Assembly (NCBI GenBank): GCA_002482415.1
Contig: DLFY01000204.1
Coordinates: 8,384 to 14,878, forward strand
Length of the DNA stretch: 6,495 bases
DNA from: Phycisphaerales bacterium UBA7708
Lineage (GTDB): Bacteria > Planctomycetota > Phycisphaerae > Sedimentisphaerales > Anaerohalosphaeraceae
Direction: 5' to 3'
The notes beneath the pieces were generated by a model. It was not told the origin of the DNA. It made no database searches and saw nothing but the letters and a program-made list of their open reading frames with translations. Position numbers and translations under genes: made by a program. Of this stretch, positions 1-5,840 are shown one piece after another. Each line of letters opens with the position of its first letter. Within the stretch, counting starts at the first letter, position 1.

Positions 1-1011
1 AATCAATCCCTGCACCTGCCCTTTCATCTGGGCCACCAGTTCTTCTTTCTGAGCCTGTGTCAGGTTGGGCTGTTTAATTTTTTCCAGCAGCACCTCCGCC
101 TCCGGCCCGGCCGTATCGGTCAGCAGTTTTTCTTTATAGGCATAAGCATCCGTAACAATGGTCTTGCTCTGCTGACCGGCCTGAATCGACGCCTGAAACG
201 CATCGTCCACCTGCCGCGGCCAGACAATCCGCTCGGCATTCACCCCATCAATTTTCAATCCACTGTTTAAAGCATCCAGTTTTTTCTGCAAAAGAATTTT
301 TACTTTATCAGAAATATCCCGATTGCTGGTCACCGCGTCGTCAATACTGTATTTGACCATCGTCCCGACAATCGCTGATGAGGTGAAACTTTCCAGCATG
401 GGATTGATGGATTCGGAAGCGGCATCCAGAAAATCTTCACCGGGACGGGGCTGACGATAATGCATATTTTCAAAGAACAGTTCCGGACGATCAATCAGGT
501 ACGTAATCGTCCAGCGGGAATGAACAATATTATAATCGTCCCCTTCCAGCCCCAGGATACTGTCATTTCGGGTCAGGCAATAGCCATCTTTAATGGGATC
601 CAGGTAGGTCGGCGGAAAGGGATTCTTCTGACCCAATTTCTCCTGGGCCGTCTCAAAATACCAGAATGAATCCACATTCAGTGTCTGCACCTTGGTCACC
701 GGGATGCGGATAATTTCACTGATGGGTTCAGGCAGGGTAAAATGAAGCCCCGGCTTGAGAACACGGTCATCTCCCAGCCCCTGCACCTTGCCGAACAGCA
801 GCACCAGGGCCTGTTCATCCTCGCGAACCTTGAAAATCCCGCTGGCTAAAAACAAAATCACCAGGACGATCATGATAACCTTCAGGATGGCAAAGCTGGT
901 CTTTAAAGCGCTGGTCAGCGATTTGCCCGCGGCATCCTGCGGTTCAAACGCCGATCCCTGCGGCTTGCACCCGCAGCCTGAATGATGGTGATGGTCATGA
1001 CTATGCGACAT
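1..1011 (-). CDS. hflK: HflK-like SPFH membrane protein, 3' end cut by window edge
   Basis: The first 337 codons of an open frame that runs off the left edge. It reads as an HflK-type protease modulator: a cytoplasmic tail (residues 1-36), one membrane helix (about 37-60), then an SPFH/band 7 domain (about 61-280) opening with KVREDEQALVLLFGKV and PGLHFTLPEP, and ending in a helical region (about 281-337) like the coiled-coil part of HflK. Established for the family: HflK pairs with HflC in the periplasm around FtsH. The ATG at 1011 is chosen because AAGGA lies six bases upstream (1018-1022) and the frame then reads straight into the helix. It is the third gene of a minus-strand operon, 48 bases after hflC. 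Odd features are the His/Cys-rich start (HDHHHHSGCGC, residues 5-15) and an extra stretch of roughly 20-30 residues near 116-145 relative to E. coli HflK as I recall it. The usual PP pair in the late SPFH motif is replaced here by WPRQV (264-268). The family is sure; HflK rather than another SPFH subfamily is likely. Confidence 0.88.
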   Translation of the reverse strand, partial: MSHSHDHHHHSGCGCKPQGSAFEPQDAAGKSLTSALKTSFAILKVIMIVLVILFLASGIFKVREDEQALVLLFGKVQGLGDDRVLKPGLHFTLPEPISEIIRIPVTKVQTLNVDSFWYFETAQEKLGQKNPFPPTYLDPIKDGYCLTRNDSILGLEGDDYNIVHSRWTITYLIDRPELFFENMHYRQPRPGEDFLDAASESINPMLESFTSSAIVGTMVKYSIDDAVTSNRDISDKVKILLQKKLDALNSGLKIDGVNAERIVWPRQVDDAFQASIQAGQQSKTIVTDAYAYKEKLLTDTAGPEAEVLLEKIKQPNLTQAQKEELVAQMKGQVQGLI

Positions 1012-1017
1012 GCGTAT

Positions 1018-1022
1018 TCCTT
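1018..1022 (-). promoter_or_regulatory. Ribosome binding site of the hflK-like gene
   Basis: AAGGA on the minus strand, six bases before the ATG at 1011. It fixes the start of the hflK-like gene. It directly abuts the perfect palindrome at 1023-1039, so a hairpin formed there in the mRNA would sit at the edge of the ribosome binding site. Confidence 0.7.
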
Positions 1023-1039
1023 CACAATATGATATTGTG
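1023..1039. repeat. 17-base perfect palindrome between hflC and hflK-like genes
   Basis: CACAATAT, one central base, then ATATTGTG: two 8-base arms that are exact reverse complements. It lies in the 48-base gap between the two genes. As RNA it could fold with six paired bases and a five-base loop. As DNA it has the symmetry of a protein-binding site. No T-run follows on the minus strand, so it is not a classic terminator. The symmetry is seen directly; any role is inferred. Confidence 0.6.
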
Positions 1040-1059
1040 TTTCGAATTCATTTTAATGG

Positions 1060-1962
1060 TTACTGTTTGGGTTCCGTTTTCTTCATATCCGGAATCCCCT
1101 TGAGCAGTTGCATCGGCTCGGTATCGGTTCCCAGTACAATCGTGGAGCGTTCTTTTAAAATCGTACGCAGGGCCTCCAGATCACGCAGGAACATCGCCAG
1201 CTCCGGATCCGCTTCCAGCATCTTGTAATAGGCTGCGGCTTCGGCATCGCCGGCCCCGCGAATCGCCTTGGCCTGAGCCTCGGCGACGGCCAGCAGTTCT
1301 TGCTGTTTGGCCTCTGCGTCGCTGCGAATCTTTTTCGCTTCTGAATCACCCGCGGAAAGAATATTAGTCGTCTTGCGTTTCCGGTCGGCCTTCATCCGTT
1401 CGAAGACTTTTTCTGTGGTCTTGTCACTGATTTCGAGCCGCTTGATGCCGACCGATGCTACCTCGATACCGTAGCTGCTCTTGGCACGCGGAGCAATTTC
1501 GTCTAAAATTTCCTTTTCAATAACCTCAAACCGAACCTTGTCCGGGTCCGTGTTTACAAAATCACTGAAATAGTGACGACCGATAACGGAATTCTGCGAG
1601 TTCCGCAGCAGATTTTCGATACCCTTTTGAGCTCCCTTGGTATCGCGCACCGATATCAGATACTTGTGAGGCTCTGCAATGCGCCAGACAATAAAACTGT
1701 GCACGATAATCGGCTCACCGCCGGCAGTCGTGGTTTCCTCCATCATGATATCCAGCAATTGAAGACGGGAATCGAACTTATGCACATTTTCAATTCCCAC
1801 CGGCCAGCGAAACTGGAAGCCCGGCTCGTCTATCGTGCGCACCGGATTGCCAAATCGCGTCACCAGGGCGGTTTCCGTCTGCCGTACCTGAAAACTGCAC
1901 ATCGCCAGAGCCAGCGCCGCCACAACCACAACAATACTGATGATACCCCAAATATTCTTCAT
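1060..1962 (-). CDS. hflC: HflC-type SPFH protein (protease modulator)
   Basis: Complete, 300 residues, about the usual length of HflC. An N-terminal membrane helix (about 4-22) is followed directly by the SPFH domain: QVRQTETALVTRFGNPV (25-41), PGFQFRWP (47-54), and GIEVASVGIKRLEI (165-178). The conserved HflC tail then follows: VFERMKADR (186-194), an Ala/Glu-rich helix (about 200-235), GAGDAEAAAYY (236-246), ADPELAMFLRDLEA (251-264) and STIVLGTDTE (273-282). This order of motifs matches E. coli HflC well. In characterised bacteria HflC alternates with HflK in a periplasmic cage that limits FtsH access to membrane substrates. AGGA sits seven bases before the ATG. It is the middle gene of the operon, 36 bases after the large SPFH gene. 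A 137-codon antisense frame inside it (1573-1986) has no recognisable content and is treated as a shadow. Confidence 0.93.
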   Translation of the reverse strand: MKNIWGIISIVVVVAALALAMCSFQVRQTETALVTRFGNPVRTIDEPGFQFRWPVGIENVHKFDSRLQLLDIMMEETTTAGGEPIIVHSFIVWRIAEPHKYLISVRDTKGAQKGIENLLRNSQNSVIGRHYFSDFVNTDPDKVRFEVIEKEILDEIAPRAKSSYGIEVASVGIKRLEISDKTTEKVFERMKADRKRKTTNILSAGDSEAKKIRSDAEAKQQELLAVAEAQAKAIRGAGDAEAAAYYKMLEADPELAMFLRDLEALRTILKERSTIVLGTDTEPMQLLKGIPDMKKTEPKQ

Positions 1963-1998
1963 ATCTCTATCCTGCTATTGAATTAGTGTTATTCACTC

Positions 1999-4053
1999 TT
2001 ATCTGTTTGCATCCTGAATCACGGACTGAACATCCATATCATAGAGGGTCGGCGTCAGCTTCTCCTGCAGATCAATAATATAAACCTGCGTGTCTTTCGT
2101 ATCGGCCACAACCACATACTTGCGGATTTTTTCCAGCGTCTCCTCAAGCATCTTCAGCCGTAGAATCCGTTTATACAGTTGAGGATTGGCCTGATAGGCT
2201 TTAAGCTGACCGACAAATCGTTCTCCAGTTGCTTCCGCCAGAGTCGCCTTTTCAAAAGCATCGGCTTCGGCTTGCCGTATCGCCTTGAAGACCTGCCCGC
2301 GGGCCTGCTCCAGGGACGCAGTCAACTGCCTGCGCATTTGTTCATTCTGCTCAGCCGGCAGAGTGTCTTTGACTTTGGAGTATTGTCCAATTAATGCATA
2401 TAACGCATTCACTTCTTCTACGGAACCCGCCAATTCGGTCAGTATCCTGATCCGATCCGCCATGGCATTTAAAACCGACGCCTGGCGCGTCTGAATCGCA
2501 GCGATGACACTCTGATAATCTTCAGCCAGCTTCGGCGGCGGATGAATCCCCTGCAGACCGCATAGCACAATTTCTACTCCCAGCCCGGCCTCGTCGGCGG
2601 CCTTTTGAATGCGTTCCTGCAAAGCACGCGAGGCTTCCAGGCGGCCTTTGCCAAGCAGGCTGAACTCGATTACGTCCTTATCGGTCTCAATCGTCGCACT
2701 GGCTCCAAATCGTGTTAGTTCACGATAACTGATAATCTCAAGCATCTTTGCTGAATCGGTATGGTTGTAAAGATAGTCCGAGACATTCTTGATGCGATAA
2801 AAAACAGGGACATTTGCACGGACAATACTGACCGGAGGGACCTTGACATCGCTCTGCTGCTTTGAAATCACCTCCGCCGACGCAACCAGCAAATCAAATT
2901 CCTCTTTATAATGCTCCTTGCCCCAGAGCAGGTCTTTCGCCCCGCCTTCATCTTCGATAAAGCCCACGTTGATCTTCTGAATCAAATCGGTGGGGTACAT
3001 ATAGACGATATCAAACGGCCACGGCCACTTCAGCGTCAATCCCGGCCCAACCTGTCTGCCCCCCTGCGCCGGATCCGGCGACCCAAAATGCTCAATCACC
3101 CCCATTTGTCCCGGCCCTACAATCACCAGGCTGGTCATCAGGTACATAATCAGCACCGCAAACAGAATCAGCGGCAGAATCGCCCGTTCCAGCAGCTTAT
3201 AAAACCATGTCTGCGAGACCTGAAATCCAAACTGATAATCAATGGCATTGGCCACCGAATGAAACAGGCCGCCGGGTTCATTGACTAATCCCAGAAGCCG
3301 GCTGTCAAAGGCTGCCTGGGCATATTGCCCCGCAACACGCGGCCGATAAATATCCAGAATTGTATTGAGCAGAATCTCCGCCCCCAGAACAATCATCACC
3401 CAGGGAATCGCATATTCAAGGATGGCCAGGCCAGCAGTGTATTTATATTGTGCTCCAATCATCGCCGCGGTCGTCAATGCCCCAAGCGCCGCCGTCAGCA
3501 GGAGATAGCTGCCCCCTGCCCGCAGCGGCCGCCAGATCGCCTCGCTGCTCATCCCCGTGGCATACCGACTGACTAAAAAACTGATAAACGCGACCAAAAC
3601 AATCAGAATCGCAGCCAGAAATGGATTGGCCAGTTTCGGCGAAGCAACAATGTCGGTCGCCTTGCGATATAGCATAAGCCCCACCGCAATTTCCATACAC
3701 GCAATCAGCGTCCCGGATATCGGCAATATCCATTTTTCAAAAAAAGCCAGCCGTTTCTGAGCCTGTTCAAACAGGGCCGTCCGGTCCGCTCCCCCTGAAA
3801 AAATGGTGTCCTGCTGAATCGCCTTGGACATGCGTGACATGTCCAGCTTTTCCTGCTCAGCCAGCGACCGCTGATAAAACTGGATCACCAGAACCAGCCA
3901 TACAAAAGCCCCAGCCAGGACCTGCCAGCTCAAAAATGACAGCACCCGGGCAGACCAGTAAGCCCCAAGCCAAAATGTCACCAAGAAGAAAACGACCGAC
4001 AAACACAAGCCCAGCAATGCGGTATTCTGGGCCTTCTTCGAAGAAATATTCAT
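1999..4053 (-). CDS. Large SPFH protein with seven-helix N-terminal membrane domain (HflK paralogue)
   Basis: Complete, 684 residues, about 1.6 times the length of E. coli HflK. Predicted membrane helices lie at about 11-31, 39-59, 108-129, 143-162, 181-201, 207-231 and 290-313. The loops at 60-107, 163-178 and 232-288 are rich in Arg/Lys, which puts them and the N-terminus in the cytoplasm and the rest of the protein in the periplasm, the same side as the HflK/C SPFH domains. The SPFH domain starts at 312 (VGPGQMGVIEHFG), continues through PGLTLKWPWPFD (337-348), and closes with GLQGIHPPPKLAEDYQSVIAA (499-519, described by its PPP and EDYQSV core). A charged helical stretch (about 520-645) and a C-terminal strand QVYIIDLQEK (656-665) follow. 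AGGA lies nine bases before the ATG, and a second AGGAAG abuts it. It is the first gene of the operon. I do not recognise the membrane domain as a known family. It probably acts as a third subunit with the HflC and HflK-like proteins, but this is inferred from position and shared domain only. Confidence 0.88.
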   Translation of the reverse strand: MNISSKKAQNTALLGLCLSVVFFLVTFWLGAYWSARVLSFLSWQVLAGAFVWLVLVIQFYQRSLAEQEKLDMSRMSKAIQQDTIFSGGADRTALFEQAQKRLAFFEKWILPISGTLIACMEIAVGLMLYRKATDIVASPKLANPFLAAILIVLVAFISFLVSRYATGMSSEAIWRPLRAGGSYLLLTAALGALTTAAMIGAQYKYTAGLAILEYAIPWVMIVLGAEILLNTILDIYRPRVAGQYAQAAFDSRLLGLVNEPGGLFHSVANAIDYQFGFQVSQTWFYKLLERAILPLILFAVLIMYLMTSLVIVGPGQMGVIEHFGSPDPAQGGRQVGPGLTLKWPWPFDIVYMYPTDLIQKINVGFIEDEGGAKDLLWGKEHYKEEFDLLVASAEVISKQQSDVKVPPVSIVRANVPVFYRIKNVSDYLYNHTDSAKMLEIISYRELTRFGASATIETDKDVIEFSLLGKGRLEASRALQERIQKAADEAGLGVEIVLCGLQGIHPPPKLAEDYQSVIAAIQTRQASVLNAMADRIRILTELAGSVEEVNALYALIGQYSKVKDTLPAEQNEQMRRQLTASLEQARGQVFKAIRQAEADAFEKATLAEATGERFVGQLKAYQANPQLYKRILRLKMLEETLEKIRKYVVVADTKDTQVYIIDLQEKLTPTLYDMDVQSVIQDANR

Positions 4054-4112
4054 ACTTCCTGTTCCTGTCTTTTCTGGAAAATCGAAGAACTTTCTATTGC
4101 TAAAAGAGTAAA

Positions 4113-4141
4113 ACTATAATAATTTCCTTAGTTATAAGCAA
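4113..4141 (-). promoter_or_regulatory. Sigma70-like promoter for the SPFH operon
   Basis: On the minus strand TTGCTT (4136-4141) and TATAGT (4113-4118) are separated by exactly 17 bases. This would start transcription near 4106, about 50 bases before the ATG at 4053. The -35 element overlaps the left arm of the inverted repeat at 4140-4177, and the -10 overlaps a plus-strand TATAAT. Confidence 0.55.
4115..4120 (+). promoter_or_regulatory. Candidate -10 element for the permease gene
   Basis: A perfect TATAAT on the plus strand. At the right spacing upstream there is only a weak TTCTAT (4092-4097, 17-base spacer). If used, transcription would begin near 4127 and the roughly 85-base leader would contain the nested inverted repeat at 4140-4177. 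An alternative -10, TATAAC at 4166-4171, lies nearer the gene with no good -35. This assignment is tentative. Confidence 0.3.
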
Positions 4142-4177
4142 TCCTGACCCGACGATTCGGGAGAATATAACAGGATT
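4140..4177. repeat. Nested inverted repeats in the divergent intergenic region
   Basis: Outer arms AATCCTG (4140-4146) and CAGGATT (4171-4177) are exact reverse complements. Inside them CCCGA (4148-4152) and TCGGG (4157-4161) form a second exact pair around a CGAT loop. The structure lies between the starts of the large SPFH gene and the permease gene. It could be an operator acting on both genes or a folded leader of the permease mRNA. There is no U-tract directly after it, although a short T-run occurs at 4197-4202. Confidence 0.5.
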
Positions 4178-4211
4178 CTGACGATAGGTTAAGTACTTTT
4201 TTCTGAAAATT

Positions 4212-5177
4212 ATGTTCACAGCATTATATAGTATTGCCAAAAACACTTTTGTTGAAACCCTGCGACAACCGATCTATGCGGTCATCATCGTCATTGCCAT
4301 TCTGCTATTCATCCTGGCTCCCTCTGTCAGCATGTACACCCTTGATGAGGACGTTAAGCTGCTCCGGGAATTGGGGTTATCTACGCTGTTTCTGGCGGGT
4401 TTGTTCATTGCTGTTTTTAGTGCCACCGGCGCAATTACCGAAGAAATCGAATCCAAGACCATTACCACCGTGCTTTCCAAGCCAGTCGCCCGGCCGGTCT
4501 TTGTCATCGGCAAGTTCCTGGGGATTTCCTCGGCTGTGTGTCTTGCCCATTTTATCGGCACCGCCGCCTATCTGATGGCCGCCCGCCACGGCGTCATGTC
4601 CACCGCCAGTGATGAAATGGATATTCCAGTTATTGTCGCTGCCATAGCCATCATCCTCGGCAGCCTGCTGATCAGCGCAATTGTCAATTATTCGTATGAC
4701 TGGAGCTTTTCGGCCTCGGCCATTGTAACAGGAGCTATTTTATCTGCTATCGCCCTATTCCTGCTGACGTTTGTCAATAAGGAATGGAAAATCGGCCCTG
4801 CCGAAGGGCAATTCAGTCGATTTGATATCTATGCAAGCCTGCTGCTGCTGTTTGGCACTCTGATTTTGGTAGCTCTGGCGGTTTTGTTTTCGACCCGGTG
4901 TAATATGGTAATGACATTAGTCTTTTGTATATCAGTATTTATGCTCGGCCTAATCAGCGACTGGGTCGCCAGCCAATACGCCAGCCAATATCTGTGGGCC
5001 AAGATTTATACCGCCCTGCTCCCCAATATGCAGGTATTCTGGATCAGCGATGCCATTTATGAAAAAGGAATCGTTCCCTTTTCCTATCTTATCAAGGGAT
5101 TGTCTTATTCCGCCTCTTATACGGTCGGTATTCTGGCCTTGTCGGTAGCCTTCTTCCAGCGCCGGCAGGTTGGGTAA
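4212..5177 (+). CDS. ABC-2 type transporter permease
   Basis: Complete, 321 residues. It starts with a short amphipathic segment (IAKNTFVETLRQPIYAV, 8-24) typical of ABC-2/NosY-like permeases. Predicted membrane helices follow at about 21-39, 55-74, 102-124, 138-160, 167-187, 208-227, 232-250 and 298-315. The family signature is clear at 77-101: EEIESKTI, then LSKPVARPVFVIGKF. Such proteins form the membrane pore of export-type ABC systems and need a separate ATPase; the substrate cannot be told from the sequence. No ATPase gene adjoins it: upstream is the divergent SPFH operon, and downstream is a convergent acetyltransferase gene five bases away. There is no convincing ribosome binding site before the ATG at 4212, but the start is supported because the family's N-terminal motif begins at once. 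A functional link to the SPFH operon is suggested only by the shared intergenic region. Confidence 0.85.
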   Translation: MFTALYSIAKNTFVETLRQPIYAVIIVIAILLFILAPSVSMYTLDEDVKLLRELGLSTLFLAGLFIAVFSATGAITEEIESKTITTVLSKPVARPVFVIGKFLGISSAVCLAHFIGTAAYLMAARHGVMSTASDEMDIPVIVAAIAIILGSLLISAIVNYSYDWSFSASAIVTGAILSAIALFLLTFVNKEWKIGPAEGQFSRFDIYASLLLLFGTLILVALAVLFSTRCNMVMTLVFCISVFMLGLISDWVASQYASQYLWAKIYTALLPNMQVFWISDAIYEKGIVPFSYLIKGLSYSASYTVGILALSVAFFQRRQVG

Positions 5178-5182
5178 ACAGC

Positions 5183-5635
5183 TTATAACTCCATCATCAG
5201 GGCTGTTTCGTCACAGTGGTCCTGCTTGGGGCAAAGAGCGCAGTCACTCCAGACCTTCATCGGGAACGCATTCTTTTCCGCCCGGATAAACCCTGCCTTT
5301 TCAAAGAAATCAGGCACCAGCGTCAGGGTAAAGACCTTCTTAAGACCCAGTTTACGTGCCTCATCAATGCAGGCATGGACAAGGGCCTTGCCTGTACCCT
5401 GACCGAAATAATGCTGGTCCACCGCCAGGGACTTGACCTCCGCCAGGTCGGACCAGATAACCTTCAGCGCACAGCAGCCAATAACCTTGCCATCCTGTTC
5501 AGCCACTTTGAATATCTGAAGGTTCTCATAGATATCCGCCATCGAGCGGAACAGCATCCGATCCAGTTCCGCATAGCAACTGATGAGGCCATGAATGGCC
5601 GGAACATCTTTAACCGTGGCATTTCGTATGTTCAT
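5183..5635 (-). CDS. GNAT family N-acetyltransferase, ArgA-like
   Basis: Complete, 150 residues, a single GNAT domain with no signal peptide or membrane segment, so cytoplasmic. It opens with IRNATVKDVPAIHGLI (3-18). The central strand holds LAEVKSLAVD (64-73), followed by the acetyl-CoA pyrophosphate loop YFGQGTGKALV (76-86, the Q/RxxGxG/A motif) and VPDFFEKAGF (107-116). The tail MKVWSDCALCPKQDHCDE (126-143) has Cys at 132, 135 and 141. This combination matches short stand-alone acetyltransferases often annotated as N-acetylglutamate synthase (ArgA, first step of arginine synthesis), which lack the amino acid kinase domain. The glutamate specificity is inferred, so no symbol is given. The ATG at 5635 begins directly at the domain, though its ribosome binding site is weak (GGA about nine bases away). 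It is transcribed alone from the promoter at 5684-5712 and converges on the permease gene. Confidence 0.88.
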   Translation of the reverse strand: MNIRNATVKDVPAIHGLISCYAELDRMLFRSMADIYENLQIFKVAEQDGKVIGCCALKVIWSDLAEVKSLAVDQHYFGQGTGKALVHACIDEARKLGLKKVFTLTLVPDFFEKAGFIRAEKNAFPMKVWSDCALCPKQDHCDETALMMEL

Positions 5636-5683
5636 TTTGCTTAATCCGCACTCGTATTGTCCATATTTATCGTTTTGGGCGAT

Positions 5684-5712
5684 ATATTACGTAAGAATCT
5701 CGCTTAAGTCAA
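5684..5712 (-). promoter_or_regulatory. Sigma70-like promoter of the acetyltransferase gene
   Basis: On the minus strand TTGACT (5707-5712) and TAATAT (5684-5689) are separated by 17 bases, close to consensus at both boxes. The predicted start near 5677 gives a leader of about 40 bases before the ATG at 5635. This makes the acetyltransferase gene its own transcription unit. Confidence 0.65.
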
Positions 5713-5725
5713 TACGCTTGAATTG

Positions 5726-5748
5726 GGTTCGTTTGGTTAAAACGAATC
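5726..5748. repeat. Inverted repeat upstream of the acetyltransferase promoter
   Basis: TTCGTTT (5728-5734) and AAACGAA (5740-5746) are exact reverse complements around a five-base centre. One wobble pair and one G-C pair could extend each arm to nine bases. It sits 14 bases upstream of the -35 box. It is placed like an operator or activator site, but it could also be the end of the kinase transcript. There is no T-run after it on either strand. Confidence 0.45.
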
Positions 5749-5815
5749 AGGCTTAGTTGATATTTAGCTATTTCCCCCATCTACTATTCGGACATATATA
5801 AATATATCAAGCACA

Positions 5816-5831
5816 GAATCTTTAGAGATTC
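5816..5831 (-). terminator. Weak hairpin after the histidine kinase gene
   Basis: GAATCT and AGATTC, six-base exact arms around a four-base loop, lie ten bases beyond the kinase stop codon. On the minus strand the hairpin is followed by AT-rich sequence (roughly 5793-5808) but not a proper T-run. Its position fits a transcript end; its structure is weak for an intrinsic terminator. Confidence 0.3.
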
Positions 5832-5840
5832 GAACCCCTG

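Noticed and set aside
1573..1986. A 137-codon open frame on the plus strand opposite hflC.
   Set aside because: It lies almost wholly within the confident hflC gene on the other strand, has no recognisable domain and an Arg/His-rich composition typical of antisense shadows.
2911..3288. A 125-codon open frame on the plus strand opposite the large SPFH gene.
   Set aside because: It overlaps the SPFH domain and last membrane helix of a well-supported gene, and its product is rich in Arg, Gln, His and Pro with no known motif.
3443..3733. A 96-codon minus-strand frame inside the large SPFH gene that could be read as a frameshift or nested gene.
   Set aside because: The main frame is continuous and gives clear membrane helices over the same bases; the alternative product shows no domain and no good ribosome binding site was apparent.
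5216..5644. A 142-codon plus-strand frame opposite the acetyltransferase gene.
   Set aside because: The minus-strand frame carries the complete GNAT motif set and a good promoter; the plus-strand product has no recognisable content.
5825..5838. On the minus strand this reads GGGGTTCGAATCTC, like the T-arm of a tRNA, and could be a tRNA 3' end left by integration.
   Set aside because: The stem would need two wobble pairs, no acceptor stem or CCA follows, and kinase coding sequence lies immediately on the 5' side. No matching repeat or integrase is visible in the window.
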